Assembly (NCBI GenBank): GCA_026705765.1
Contig: JAPPAB010000063.1
Location: 1-46,836 of the forward strand
Source of the DNA: Gemmatimonadota bacterium
GTDB lineage: Bacteria; Latescibacterota; UBA2968
DNA: 46,836 nucleotides
Reading direction: 5' to 3'
Below the pieces are notes generated by a model. The model ran no database searches and was not told where the DNA came from. It saw only the letters and a list, made by a program, of their open reading frames with translations. Below are positions 34,369-43,184 of the stretch, piece by piece; position 1 is the first letter of the stretch, and every line of letters starts with the position of its first letter. A program made the position numbers and the translations under genes.

Positions 34369-35172
34369 ATGCGCGTTTTATTCGCTTGTATTACGCTGAT
34401 GTGCTTCGCCAGAGGCGCGTGGGCACAAGACCTCACGCCGAATCCCACAGTACTGGATTCCGTTGGGATTGACCAGAGGTTGGGCGCATCTGTACCAGTA
34501 AATTTGAAGTTCCGCGATGAATCGGGAACAGATGTTATGCTGGCGCGATATTTAGATGAGCATCCCGTTATTTTAGTGCCCGCATATTATGAATGCCCCA
34601 TGTTGTGTACGCAGATTTTGAATGGTTTGTTGTCGGGATTGCGCCCTTTATCGCTCAATGCCGGACGGGATTTTTTGGTGGTGACATTTAGCATTGATCC
34701 CGACGAATATTCAGAATTGGCAGCGGCAAAAAAGGTGAATTACGTCGATGGATATGGTCGAGAAGGTGGAGAAACTGGATGGCATTTTCTCACTGGAGAA
34801 CAGGCATCAATAGACGCATTGACCAGGGCCATTGGATATCGCTACATATACGATCCAGAAACAGACGAATACGTTCACGCCAGTGGGATTGCAATTTTGA
34901 CGCCCAACGGAAAGATCGCCCGGTATCTATTTGGGGTCGAATTTGCACCGCGAGATTTGCGACTGGGGCTTTTGGAAGCCGCACAAGATCAGATCAGTTC
35001 CCCGATAGATGCGATTTTGCTATATTGTTTTCAATACAATCCATTGACGGGCAAATATACGCTGGCAATTTATCGCCTGGTTCGCATTGCCGGTGTGATT
35101 ACTGTAATTTGTATTTTAACATTTATTTTTATTATGGTGCGCCGAGAGCGGTCGCCATTACGGGCAAATTAA
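34369..35172 (+). CDS. SCO1/SenC family copper chaperone for cytochrome oxidase
   Basis: A 267-residue protein with a signal peptide (about 1-19, ending GAWA), a thioredoxin-like SCO domain, and a C-terminal transmembrane helix at about 232-253. The copper-binding motif CPMLC places C76 and C80, and H170 (VHASG) is the third ligand. SCO proteins deliver copper to, or reduce, the CuA site of subunit II, which is encoded next. The extra C-terminal anchor is seen in other oxidase-operon SCO proteins. A 47-bp gap follows before coxB. No known residue is missing. Confidence 0.92.
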   Translation: MRVLFACITLMCFARGAWAQDLTPNPTVLDSVGIDQRLGASVPVNLKFRDESGTDVMLARYLDEHPVILVPAYYECPMLCTQILNGLLSGLRPLSLNAGRDFLVVTFSIDPDEYSELAAAKKVNYVDGYGREGGETGWHFLTGEQASIDALTRAIGYRYIYDPETDEYVHASGIAILTPNGKIARYLFGVEFAPRDLRLGLLEAAQDQISSPIDAILLYCFQYNPLTGKYTLAIYRLVRIAGVITVICILTFIFIMVRRERSPLRAN

Positions 35173-35219
35173 CGCCTCAATAAAAAAGTCCATCGGACCT
35201 CTAACTCCTGAGTTGGCAC

Positions 35220-36170
35220 ATGCAGACTGATTTTCCTCTCTTTCCAGATCAAGCTTCGAGTTTTGCCTTTCACGTTGACGCGCTTTATTTTGGCATTTTG
35301 GCACTGTGCGTATTTTTCGCGCTCTTAGTCGTCATTTTAGTCGTCATTTTTGCGATTAAGTACCAGCGCAAATCGGACGACGAAGTGCCGCGACAAATTG
35401 CGGGGCATCTCGGTCTGGAGATATTTTGGACCGCCATTCCGGCTGTGCTCGCGCTGGGTGTATTCGTGTGGGCAACCGTATTGTATTTCCATCTAATTAC
35501 ACCCCCGCCAAACGCCATGGAAATATATGTGGTAGGCAAACAGTGGATGTGGAAATTGCAACATCCAGAAGGCAAAAAGGAGATTAACGAATTACATGTA
35601 CCTCTGGGTGAATCGGTGCGTCTGACCATGACAGCGGAAGATGTGTTGCACAGTTTTTATATCCCCGCCTTTCGCGTCAAAAAGGATGTGGTGCCCGGGC
35701 GATATACCAATTTGTGGTTTAAAGCAACGCAGGTCGGTTCGTATCATCTGTTTTGCGCCGAATTTTGCGGCACCGAGCATTCGCGTATGATTGGTACAGT
35801 ACATGTCCTGGAGCCTCAAGATTACGAAGCCTGGTTGACGGGCGGGACTGCGAATGAGCCAATGGAAGTAGCCGGAGAAAGATTATTTGAACAATACGCC
35901 TGTCATACCTGTCACAAAATGGATGGGACGGGACGCGGACCATCCCTGGCGGGTCTTTTTGGCAAAACAGTGGCTCTGGAAGGCGGCGGTACTGCATTGG
36001 TTGACGAAGCCTATATTCGAGAATCAATTCTGAATCCTTCCGCCAAGATCATGGCCGGATACAAACCCATTATGCCAACTTTCAAAGGTCAGATCAGCGA
36101 AGAAGGGATCATTCAGTTAATCGCCTATATCAAATCACTGAAAGCCCCCGAACTCACGAGCATGGAGTGA
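35220..36170 (+). CDS. coxB: Cytochrome c oxidase subunit II with fused cytochrome c (caa3 type)
   Basis: A 316-residue protein with two N-terminal helices (about 22-46 and 68-92) and a cupredoxin domain with a complete CuA site: H144 (LHSFYIP), C179, E181 and C183 (CAEFC), H187 and M190 (EHSRM). A class I cytochrome c domain begins at about 215 with CHTCHK (228-233) and a Met ligand in PIMPTF. The fusion defines a caa3 enzyme, which can take electrons straight from ACIII. The ribosome site is weak (GAG seven bases upstream). No signal peptidase II site is evident. Confidence 0.96.
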   Translation: MQTDFPLFPDQASSFAFHVDALYFGILALCVFFALLVVILVVIFAIKYQRKSDDEVPRQIAGHLGLEIFWTAIPAVLALGVFVWATVLYFHLITPPPNAMEIYVVGKQWMWKLQHPEGKKEINELHVPLGESVRLTMTAEDVLHSFYIPAFRVKKDVVPGRYTNLWFKATQVGSYHLFCAEFCGTEHSRMIGTVHVLEPQDYEAWLTGGTANEPMEVAGERLFEQYACHTCHKMDGTGRGPSLAGLFGKTVALEGGGTALVDEAYIRESILNPSAKIMAGYKPIMPTFKGQISEEGIIQLIAYIKSLKAPELTSME

Positions 36171-36176
36171 TGTGCC

Positions 36177-37808
36177 ATGGCAATCACCGAGCAAGATGTT
36201 CAAGCGTCTGAAGATGCGCCGAGCGTCAATTATCTCAATAACGGTTATGGCTTGAAGTCCTGGTTGTTGACCAGGGACCACAAGCGCATTGCTGTTTTGT
36301 ACATTATTTCGATTTCCATCTTTTTCGCCCTGGGTGGGTTGTTTGCCAGTCTGGTTCGCTTTGAACTGATGACGCCCGAAGGCGATTTGATGTCTTCGGA
36401 TACGTATAACAAAGTTTTCTCAATGCACGGCATCATCATGGTCTTTTTCTTTTTGGTGCCATCTATTCCCGCAACCATTGGCAACTTTTTAGTCCCCATA
36501 ATGGTTGGCGCAAAAGACCTGGCTTTTCCGCGCGTCAATCTCTTGAGTTGGTATGTTTATGTCGTCGCGGGAATTTTAGGAACGATTGCTGTGGTCGGAG
36601 GCGGCGTTGATACGGGTTGGACCTTTTATACGCCGTACAGCAGCACCTATTCAAATTCAAATGTGATTCTCGCCGCTATGGCCGCTTTTATGGCGGGTTT
36701 CTCGTCCATTCTGACAGGCCTCAACTTTGTCGTGACAATCCACACCATGCGCGCGCCGGGGATGACCTGGTTCCGCCTGCCGCTATTTGTCTGGTCTCAT
36801 TATGCCACCAGTTTGATCATGCTGTTGGGCACACCCGTTATCGCAATTACGCTGGTGCTGCTCATGCTCGAACGCGGATTTGGATTTGGATTTTTCGATC
36901 CAAATCTCGGTGGCGATCCCGTCTTATTCCAGCACTTGTTCTGGTTCTATTCACATCCAGCCGTTTATATCATGATTTTGCCTTCAATGGGCGTGATGAG
37001 CGAAATGGTAGCCTCTGTTGCGCGCAAGCGCGTCTTTGGATATGAATTTGTCGCGTTCTCAAGTGTAGCCATCGCAATTTTGGGCTTCCTGGTGTGGGGT
37101 CACCACATGTTTGTGAGCAGCCAATCGACGTATGCCGGCATGGTGTTCTCCATCATCACATTTCTGGTAGCAGTGCCCTCTGCGATTAAAACATTCAACT
37201 GGACAGCGACCTTATACAAAGGGTCTATTGTATATGATACCTCAATGTTTTACGTTTATGGTTATCTCGGCTTATTTTTAGTTGGAGGTTTGACCGGACT
37301 ATTTTTGTCGAGTATGGGCCTGGATATTCACCTGCACGACACGTATTTTGTGGTCGCGCACTTCCATTATATTATGGTTGGCGGTCAGGTAATGGGATAT
37401 CTTGGTGGCATGCACTTCTGGTGGCCAAAAATTACGGGCAAGATGTTTCCCGACATTTGGGGACGCGTTTCAGCCCTGCTGGTATTTCTCGGTTTTAATC
37501 TGACATTTTTCCCGCAGTTCATTCTGGGGTATATGGGCATGCCCAGGCGTTATCACGTCTATCCCGACGAATTTCAGGTCTTGAATGTGGCATCGTCTAT
37601 GGGGGCGTCAATTCTCGCCCTTGGATATCTGGTTCCCGGCGCGTATTTGACATGGTCAATCTTTAAGGGACCAAAAGCACCTGATAACCCCTGGGGAGCC
37701 AAAGGCCTGGAGTGGGAAACGACTTCTCCACCGCCCACATTTAATTTTGAAGAAACGCCTGTCGTGACAGAAGAAGCCTATGAGTACGGACCAATTGAGG
37801 AGCACTAA
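36177..37808 (+). CDS. coxA: Cytochrome c oxidase subunit I (heme-copper, A2-type)
   Basis: A 543-residue protein with 12 helices. Ligands are H84 (SMHGIIM) and H397 for the low-spin heme, H395 for heme a3, and H260, H309 and H310 for CuB, with the cross-linked Tyr at Y264. The sequence [12 protein letters not shown] lacks the glutamate of A1 oxidases and has the YSHPAV motif (258-263) of the A2 subgroup, known from the Rhodothermus caa3 enzyme. It reduces O2 to water while pumping protons. GGAG lies nine bases upstream of the ATG. The stop TAA shares one base with the coxC ATG. Confidence 0.97.
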   Translation: MAITEQDVQASEDAPSVNYLNNGYGLKSWLLTRDHKRIAVLYIISISIFFALGGLFASLVRFELMTPEGDLMSSDTYNKVFSMHGIIMVFFFLVPSIPATIGNFLVPIMVGAKDLAFPRVNLLSWYVYVVAGILGTIAVVGGGVDTGWTFYTPYSSTYSNSNVILAAMAAFMAGFSSILTGLNFVVTIHTMRAPGMTWFRLPLFVWSHYATSLIMLLGTPVIAITLVLLMLERGFGFGFFDPNLGGDPVLFQHLFWFYSHPAVYIMILPSMGVMSEMVASVARKRVFGYEFVAFSSVAIAILGFLVWGHHMFVSSQSTYAGMVFSIITFLVAVPSAIKTFNWTATLYKGSIVYDTSMFYVYGYLGLFLVGGLTGLFLSSMGLDIHLHDTYFVVAHFHYIMVGGQVMGYLGGMHFWWPKITGKMFPDIWGRVSALLVFLGFNLTFFPQFILGYMGMPRRYHVYPDEFQVLNVASSMGASILALGYLVPGAYLTWSIFKGPKAPDNPWGAKGLEWETTSPPPTFNFEETPVVTEEAYEYGPIEEH

Positions 37809-38479
37809 TGGCCGATCACGCATTACATCACGATCACCCGCACGGACTGGCCCACCAGTTCGAGGATATGCCGCAGCAGAAGGAATCTGCCGTCATTGGC
37901 ATGTGGAGCTTTCTGATTACAGAAATTCTGTTTTTTGGAGGCTTTTTTGCGACGTATCTGATTTACCGATCCTATTATCCCGAGGCATTTTTTGAAGGCA
38001 GTAGCCACCTGGATATTCCTCTGGGAGCATTTAATACCATAGTGTTGATTGTCAGCAGCCTGACAATGGCGATGGCCGTACACAAGTCCCACGAAGGCAA
38101 TAAAAGAGGGATACTGGTCTATCTGACGCTGACCGGAATCTTAGGTCTTACCTTTTTGGTGGTCAAATACTTTGAATACTCCGCAAAAATCGAGTACGGT
38201 TTGGTCCCCGGTCTGGCCTGGCATCCGCACGGTGAAAACTCGCCCCAACTGGCTCTCTTCTATTCTCTGTATTTCGGAATGACCGGGATGCATGCCCTGC
38301 ATATGATTATTGGCATTGGTCTGTTGATCTGGGTATTTGTTAAAACCGCACAGGGGACATACACGGCCGAATACAACGCCCCTATTGAAATATTTGGCCT
38401 GTATTGGCACTTTGTCGATATTGTCTGGATTTTCCTATTTCCACTGCTCTATCTTCTCGGCTTACAGGGAGGACACTGA
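37808..38479 (+). CDS. coxC: Cytochrome c oxidase subunit III
   Basis: A 223-residue membrane protein with about five to seven helices, starting with a His-rich segment ([13 protein letters not shown]). The core motifs are GMWSFLITEILFFGGFFATY and the ending YWHFVDIVWIFLFPLLYLLG, both invariant features of subunit III. It stabilises subunit I and holds lipids in the complex. The start overlaps coxA by one base after a GAGGAG site and the stop overlaps the next gene by one base. Confidence 0.95.
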   Translation: MADHALHHDHPHGLAHQFEDMPQQKESAVIGMWSFLITEILFFGGFFATYLIYRSYYPEAFFEGSSHLDIPLGAFNTIVLIVSSLTMAMAVHKSHEGNKRGILVYLTLTGILGLTFLVVKYFEYSAKIEYGLVPGLAWHPHGENSPQLALFYSLYFGMTGMHALHMIIGIGLLIWVFVKTAQGTYTAEYNAPIEIFGLYWHFVDIVWIFLFPLLYLLGLQGGH

Positions 38480-38796
38480 TGGCTGATGATCACCACGGCC
38501 CGACTGTACGCATTTATCTGGCGGTATTTGCCTCCTTGATGTTTTTAACCGCGCTAACGGTTTGGGTGGCTTATCAAGAATTGGGCATGTTTAATGACGT
38601 GGTAGCACTGGGTATCGCCTGCACAAAAGCCACGATTGTGATTCTGTTTTTCATGCACGTCAAATACGCCAGCCGACTGACCTGGTTGCTCGCAGGTGCA
38701 GGTATTTTGTTCTTGCTGATCCTATTTGCCTTCGCAATGGCAGATTACGTCAGTCGCGGCTGGTTGGGCATGCCAGCAAGCCACTATTTGCAATAA
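38479..38796 (+). CDS. Cytochrome c oxidase subunit IV (bacterial COX4_pro type)
   Basis: A 105-residue protein with three helices. The sequence IACTKATIVILFFMHVKYAS is the signature of the small bacterial subunit IV, which aids assembly of CuB in subunit I. The start at 38479 (MADDHHGPTVRIYL) shares its first base with the coxC stop and follows a GGAGG site; a longer frame from 38404 lies inside coxC. It is the last gene of the twelve-gene respiratory operon and is followed at once by a terminator. Confidence 0.94.
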   Translation: MADDHHGPTVRIYLAVFASLMFLTALTVWVAYQELGMFNDVVALGIACTKATIVILFFMHVKYASRLTWLLAGAGILFLLILFAFAMADYVSRGWLGMPASHYLQ

Positions 38797-38817
38797 CAAT
38801 ATCACGGACAAAAAGAG

Positions 38818-38852
38818 AGCGGAGAAATCTACGGGATTTCTCCGCTTTTTTT
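38818..38852 (+). terminator. Intrinsic terminator of the act-cox operon
   Basis: AGCGGAGAAATC and GATTTCTCCGCT form a perfect 12-bp stem with a five-base loop, followed by seven T residues. It lies 22 bp after the last oxidase gene and between convergent genes. The minus strand side is also followed by a T-rich CTCTTTTTG, so it may terminate the DUF6785 gene as well. Confidence 0.92.
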
Positions 38853-38865
38853 ATGGCTCTACTTA

Positions 38866-40833
38866 TTACAGCGGTGGTGTGTGCATGCGGTGGCCCTGCC
38901 CCATAAAAAAGAAAATATCCAGAACAAAAGAAACCAGAACGCCCAGCGTATAGCCCATGAGGACGCCAAAAATAAAGATACGAGAGCGATTAAAAAGCTC
39001 AATACCGCCGACTTTGAGCACAATTATTTTCATCAGCCAGGCGATAAATACCGAAAAAAAGGACGCGCGGGTGGGATACTGGAGGGAAACGGTGAATCCC
39101 ACCGGGTGCAGAGGCCACCAGGGAAACCGCTGGTTCAGAAAAATCAGCAGCAGAGTCATCGCTGCTCCGAAGGTTCCGAAGCCCAGGTCCCACCATTGCC
39201 GTTCTGCATCTGGACGCCCTTTGATATCCGAAACAGTATAATTGAAAAAAGCCCGGTTGCCTCGCGTATAACTGTAATCTCCAAAATTCTCAGCTCCCGG
39301 CCCGTAATAACCCAGAATAAGGGTAGTGATCACAAAGGCGAAAATTGATAGAATTCCGCCAATGAGAATTGCCCCTCCCAATCGGCGTCTTTGAGGATCG
39401 GTGTGGTCGCCAGCCCTGGCGGCATTCACCGCACCTGGCATCGCAAATCCCTTTGCATTGCCGTAAAGCGTGCCCATCTGGTTCAGAGCCGCAATCGTCG
39501 TATCATCCATATTCCAGATGCCGATCAATCCTTTGACGGGTCCGGTGGGTCCCGAACCCCGTAAAGACACCAATCCGCTGAGCGCCACGATCTTGGCCAT
39601 CCCCAAATAGAGAATCAGACTAAAAAACATAAATGCCGCGGCCACCCCCGGATTCATCCGGGTTCTACAAAGCCAAAAAAAAATGAAAAGGCTGGCAAGG
39701 ACGAAACCGAAGGTTGCTGTGCGATAGGAGAGCAGTTCGCTCGAATCATCTACCTCGGGGCCTTTTCCAATTGCTTTGCGCCAGACATCGCGGATGTGAC
39801 CGCGTGCGATCCAGAGACTCCACAGCACAAAAACCATCAGGCCGTAATTATTCTGAGAGATCACCCCCGAACCATAGCCTCGGGGGCCAAACCCGATACG
39901 GTTGGAAATGCCTGCCTGCAACATGCCCAAAATGTGGAAAAACCACATCGACAAGAGAATTTCCAGGGTAGTAAAATACGCGAAACAAATGACATAAAAA
40001 TCGAACTGGAGAAAGAAAGGCATAAATCCCCGTCCGATGGGGAGCAGTGTTCTAATATTGAGAAATGCGAATGTGGGAAGGCCCGGAAAGAAGTGGCCTG
40101 CTGTATTCCAAAAAAGCATGATTGCTGGAATAGAAAACCCGATCCAGAAAAGGGGCAGACCAAAAAATTGGGGCAGATTCCGTCCGGATCCGGGATTCTC
40201 TACCAGCATCAGTGAAAGCTCGACAAAGGGAAATGCCAAACGCTCGCTTTCCGACCACTGTTTTCTCAAAATGACGGAGAGACAAAAACAGGCCAGCATG
40301 ATCGCGATGAGCAGACTGAACCACCAGAAGAGCGGACCAACCCATATCTCCCAGGGCAAAGGCGTACCGGGAACCAGCCCGCGATAGAACATCCCAACGC
40401 TATCTCCGGCATTGCTGGGGAACAACCAGCGCTGCAGGTTGGGCAATGTGTAGGTGGGCCATTCATTTTCAGGAGAAGCGTAGTAATCCGGAGCCGAGAT
40501 CACAGCTACAAATCGCTGAGCGAGCGTGGGTACTGTTGTGCCGAGAAATCCAATAGCGAGCACCGCAGCCATATCCCGCCGCGTCAAAGCGAAGTGGGGA
40601 AACCGCTTTCGAACGAGGGGATTGTAGAGATAGCCCAGGAGCAAAATCCCCATCAGCAAGGCAAAGGGCATCTGGCTGTGTGTGAACGAGGAAGAGTGGA
40701 TCAAGTAGCGGGAGATAGGATCAAAGCCGTTGATGCAAAATGTGAGCACTACCCCCAGCCCAATAGCACCCGGGCGCACCGATGGATCTCGCTCTCTCGC
40801 CGACAAATGGTGTGCTTGTAAAGGATTGCTCAT
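38866..40833 (-). CDS. DUF6785/DUF6784 family polytopic membrane protein (copy 3)
   Basis: A 655-residue membrane protein with about a dozen helices, related to the two proteins at 2441-4429 and 7307-9295 but clearly more distant. Shared features include IHSSSF, PLPWEIWVGPLFWW, LRKQWSESERLAFP and the C-terminal GQGHRMH. It seems to be transcribed alone, after a terminator and without a hydrolase neighbour. The start is unsure: ATG 40833 (MSNPLQAHH) or GTG 40842, neither with a ribosome site. The function is unknown and presumed to be transport. Confidence 0.8.
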   Translation of the reverse strand: MSNPLQAHHLSARERDPSVRPGAIGLGVVLTFCINGFDPISRYLIHSSSFTHSQMPFALLMGILLLGYLYNPLVRKRFPHFALTRRDMAAVLAIGFLGTTVPTLAQRFVAVISAPDYYASPENEWPTYTLPNLQRWLFPSNAGDSVGMFYRGLVPGTPLPWEIWVGPLFWWFSLLIAIMLACFCLSVILRKQWSESERLAFPFVELSLMLVENPGSGRNLPQFFGLPLFWIGFSIPAIMLFWNTAGHFFPGLPTFAFLNIRTLLPIGRGFMPFFLQFDFYVICFAYFTTLEILLSMWFFHILGMLQAGISNRIGFGPRGYGSGVISQNNYGLMVFVLWSLWIARGHIRDVWRKAIGKGPEVDDSSELLSYRTATFGFVLASLFIFFWLCRTRMNPGVAAAFMFFSLILYLGMAKIVALSGLVSLRGSGPTGPVKGLIGIWNMDDTTIAALNQMGTLYGNAKGFAMPGAVNAARAGDHTDPQRRRLGGAILIGGILSIFAFVITTLILGYYGPGAENFGDYSYTRGNRAFFNYTVSDIKGRPDAERQWWDLGFGTFGAAMTLLLIFLNQRFPWWPLHPVGFTVSLQYPTRASFFSVFIAWLMKIIVLKVGGIELFNRSRIFIFGVLMGYTLGVLVSFVLDIFFFMGQGHRMHTPPL

Positions 40834-40859
40834 TGTTTGCACACAGGGTAAGAAGTCAT

Positions 40860-40891
40860 AAAAAATGGCCCCCAGCGAAAACTGAGGGCCA
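40860..40891 (-). terminator. Intrinsic terminator of the NHL-repeat gene
   Basis: On the minus strand TGGCCCTCAG and CTGGGGGCCA pair over ten positions with one mismatch (a G-T type pair), with loop TTTTCG, and are followed by TTTTTT. It lies 21 bp after the stop of the 40912-41907 gene and ends shortly before the start of the next minus-strand gene. Confidence 0.85.
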
Positions 40892-40911
40892 CAGTATTCG
40901 ACGCGTTCAGC

Positions 40912-41907
40912 CTATTCCTGGTGAAGCGTAGGCGACCGCCTCGGCGCAGAAAATTGCTCTTCCGTAAGCGGGACGGCCTGCTTCTGATAGACCTGCACCC
41001 GATAGGAGCCATTGTCCGCTACAAACATCAGTCCATCTCCATTGACAGCCACCCCTCCCGGACATCGAAAGTACTTTTGTGGCTCGAGGTCTGCCATATC
41101 CCTCAGGCGATTTGGACCGGCATTTGTCATCATATATTCAATTGCGACCGTTGACAGGGTTGCATCCCCCAGGAATTTCTGCACGTATCTCGACTCGGAA
41201 TTGAACAATTGCACCCGGTCATTTCCCGAGTCCGCAACATAAATATCGCCATGCTCATCTACGGCCACATCCGTCGGTCTATTTAGCTCGCCATTTCCGC
41301 TACCCGACTTTCCAAACGCGAAGATAAACGCCCCGTCACCAGTGAACTTCTGGATTCTATCATTCCGCCAATCCGCGATATAAACATCGCCCAGTTCATC
41401 CACGGTAAGCCCCCAGGGCATGTTAAACTCCCCCTCCCCATCGCCAAACCCGCCCCATTGTGAGATAAATTCACCGTCTTTGGTAAACTTCTGAACTCTG
41501 TGGTTCAGGCTGTCAGCAACATAGATATTCTCTTCGGCATCGAAGGCAATACCTGCCGGACCGTTCAGTTGTCCATCGCCATCGCCGTGTTCACCCCATT
41601 TCCCCAGATCTTTGCCATCTTTGTCAAAGGACAAAATACAATGCACGGCCTCGTCGGAAACATAGAGGTTCTCCTCGCTATCGGCAATAATTGAAACCGC
41701 CCACGTAAGCCCACGGCCAACGGTACCCAGGTCTTTGTCATCAATATGGTACTTCCTGATCGTCGATGCATCTCTGTTCCGGCACAATATGTAGAGACAG
41801 CCTTCCTTACCCAGAGCAATATCGATCGGAAAATTCGTCAACCGCCTCATGCCCAGAGTCTTGTAAAATGGAAATCCTGCCCGCAACAGGCCATAAGGTC
41901 TGCCCAT
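40912..41907 (-). CDS. NHL-repeat beta-propeller protein
   Basis: A 331-residue protein with no signal peptide and about six NHL-type repeats at roughly 45-residue spacing. Examples are GPAGIAFDAEENIYVADSLN, MPWGLTVDELGDVYIADWRN, RPTDVAVDEHGDIYVADSGN and PGGVAVNGDGLMFVADNGS. Each has the pattern P-x-G-[IV]-[AT]-[VF]-D-x-x-G-x-[IV]-Y-V-A-D. NHL propellers usually bind proteins or act as lyases (peptidylglycine type); no catalytic residues are evident here, so a binding role is likelier. A strong GGGAGGTGA ribosome site precedes the ATG. It is on the same strand as the DUF1501 and DUF1800 genes but separated by 119 bp with an octamer array. Its own terminator follows. Confidence 0.87.
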   Translation of the reverse strand: MGRPYGLLRAGFPFYKTLGMRRLTNFPIDIALGKEGCLYILCRNRDASTIRKYHIDDKDLGTVGRGLTWAVSIIADSEENLYVSDEAVHCILSFDKDGKDLGKWGEHGDGDGQLNGPAGIAFDAEENIYVADSLNHRVQKFTKDGEFISQWGGFGDGEGEFNMPWGLTVDELGDVYIADWRNDRIQKFTGDGAFIFAFGKSGSGNGELNRPTDVAVDEHGDIYVADSGNDRVQLFNSESRYVQKFLGDATLSTVAIEYMMTNAGPNRLRDMADLEPQKYFRCPGGVAVNGDGLMFVADNGSYRVQVYQKQAVPLTEEQFSAPRRSPTLHQE

Positions 41908-41935
41908 GATTCACCTCCCTTTTTCAAAATACACA

Positions 41936-42024
41936 ACGAATAGACGAATAGACGAACCCCACCCAACCACCCCTACCCACTACAAGCTTCGCTGATTCGT
42001 TGATTCGTTGATTCGTTGATTCGT
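41936..42024. repeat. Octamer tandem repeats in inverted arrangement
   Basis: Four perfect tandem copies of TGATTCGT occupy 41993-42024. At 41936-41956 lie two and a half copies of ACGAATAG, close to the reverse complement of that octamer (ACGAATCA). The two arrays face each other across a 36-bp C-rich spacer, so they could form a long imperfect hairpin. The right array ends three bases from the DUF1501 stop codon. Confidence 0.85.
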
Positions 42025-42026
42025 GA

Positions 42027-43163
42027 TCACACGGCCTCTTTGAAAGGCTGGATCTGTTCAAATGTCCCATCCACAATCGGAGTGGCATCCATTCCCATCC
42101 ATTGCTCCAGGAGCGTTGCGTATATGCCGCGGAAGTCTATTGTATGCTCAAGGTCTTCGCCGTTGGCCCATCGGGAGGGCTCAAGAGACGGATATTCTGC
42201 ATATAGCCCGCCATTCACACCATCACCGATGATAAATGCACCACCACCTGTACCGTGGTCAGTGCCACTGGCATTATCCCTCATACGTCGCCCAAACTCT
42301 GAGAAAACGAGCATGACAATTTCTTGCGAGGCATTGTGGTTTCGCAAATCCTGGAAAAAATCGCGGATTGCTTCCGACAACTCCGTCAGCAACTTGGGAT
42401 GTGACGGCATCTCATTTGCATGGTGGTCGTAACCCCCGTGCTGCGTGTAAAAAATCCTTGTACCGAGACCGGCAAGGTGAACACGCGCGACATCCCTGAG
42501 TGCCTTCGCAATCGAATTGCTTCCGTACTCCACATTGGACTGATACATCGCGGGAGCCTTCTTCAACTCATCGGAGCCTCTGATGACATCCAGGCCCGTC
42601 TGTGAAAGATAATCCATCACCACCCCCGTGCCAATCGCGGGTTCGTACATAGTCTTGAATATTTCAATAGCCTGCATTCGCTTTGGGTCTTCCACAATAC
42701 TGGTCATCAAGCCGTAATTGTCGAGATCGTCAACAGATGTCACGGGAACGCCAGAAACGGCCAGTGCTCGGGAAAGTCCCTTTCCGAAGTTAATGCCCGT
42801 CAGGACATTTTCCCCCTTCGGATCCAGATCCCGAACCACCCTGCCCAACCAGCCCTCTGTGCCAATATCTATGGGTTCGCAGGTATGCCAGACATCCATA
42901 GCCCTGAAATGCGACCGGCTCGAGTCGGGATACCCGATACCCTGCACAATCGCCACATCACCCTGCTCAAACATCTCCTTCAGGGGCACCGTATTGGGAT
43001 GCCAGGCCAGCGTGTCATTCATCGGCAAAACTTCATCCTGGCGAAGCCCCACAATAGGTCGGCAATCGTGGTATATGCCGTTGGTATAAGGGATAATCGT
43101 ATTCATGAAGTCATTGCCGCCCTTCAACTCAACAATGACGAGAATTGGGTCTTTGGAAGCCAT
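42027..43163 (-). CDS. DUF1501 domain protein
   Basis: A 378-residue protein starting MASKDPILVIVELKGGNDF. The motifs LKGGNDFMNTIIPY, SRSHFRAMDVWHT, VLVFSEFGRR-like MLVFSEFGRRMRDNASGTDH, and GTGGGAFIIGD are diagnostic of DUF1501, an alkaline-phosphatase-like/sulfatase-like fold group of unknown activity. Unlike many family members it has no Tat signal. It lies 21 bp after the DUF1800 gene, the usual partner of DUF1501 in Planctomycetes and FCB bacteria, so the two form a two-gene operon. The ribosome site is AAAGGAGGAG. The function is unknown. Confidence 0.9.
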   Translation of the reverse strand: MASKDPILVIVELKGGNDFMNTIIPYTNGIYHDCRPIVGLRQDEVLPMNDTLAWHPNTVPLKEMFEQGDVAIVQGIGYPDSSRSHFRAMDVWHTCEPIDIGTEGWLGRVVRDLDPKGENVLTGINFGKGLSRALAVSGVPVTSVDDLDNYGLMTSIVEDPKRMQAIEIFKTMYEPAIGTGVVMDYLSQTGLDVIRGSDELKKAPAMYQSNVEYGSNSIAKALRDVARVHLAGLGTRIFYTQHGGYDHHANEMPSHPKLLTELSEAIRDFFQDLRNHNASQEIVMLVFSEFGRRMRDNASGTDHGTGGGAFIIGDGVNGGLYAEYPSLEPSRWANGEDLEHTIDFRGIYATLLEQWMGMDATPIVDGTFEQIQPFKEAV

Positions 43164-43184
43164 TTTACTCCTCCTTTCCGTGTG

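Noticed and set aside
35204-35224. TTGGCACATGCAGACT before coxB as a sigma-54 promoter
   Set aside because: The -12 GC is absent at the required ten-base spacing from GG, and the position is within an operon just ahead of the start codon.
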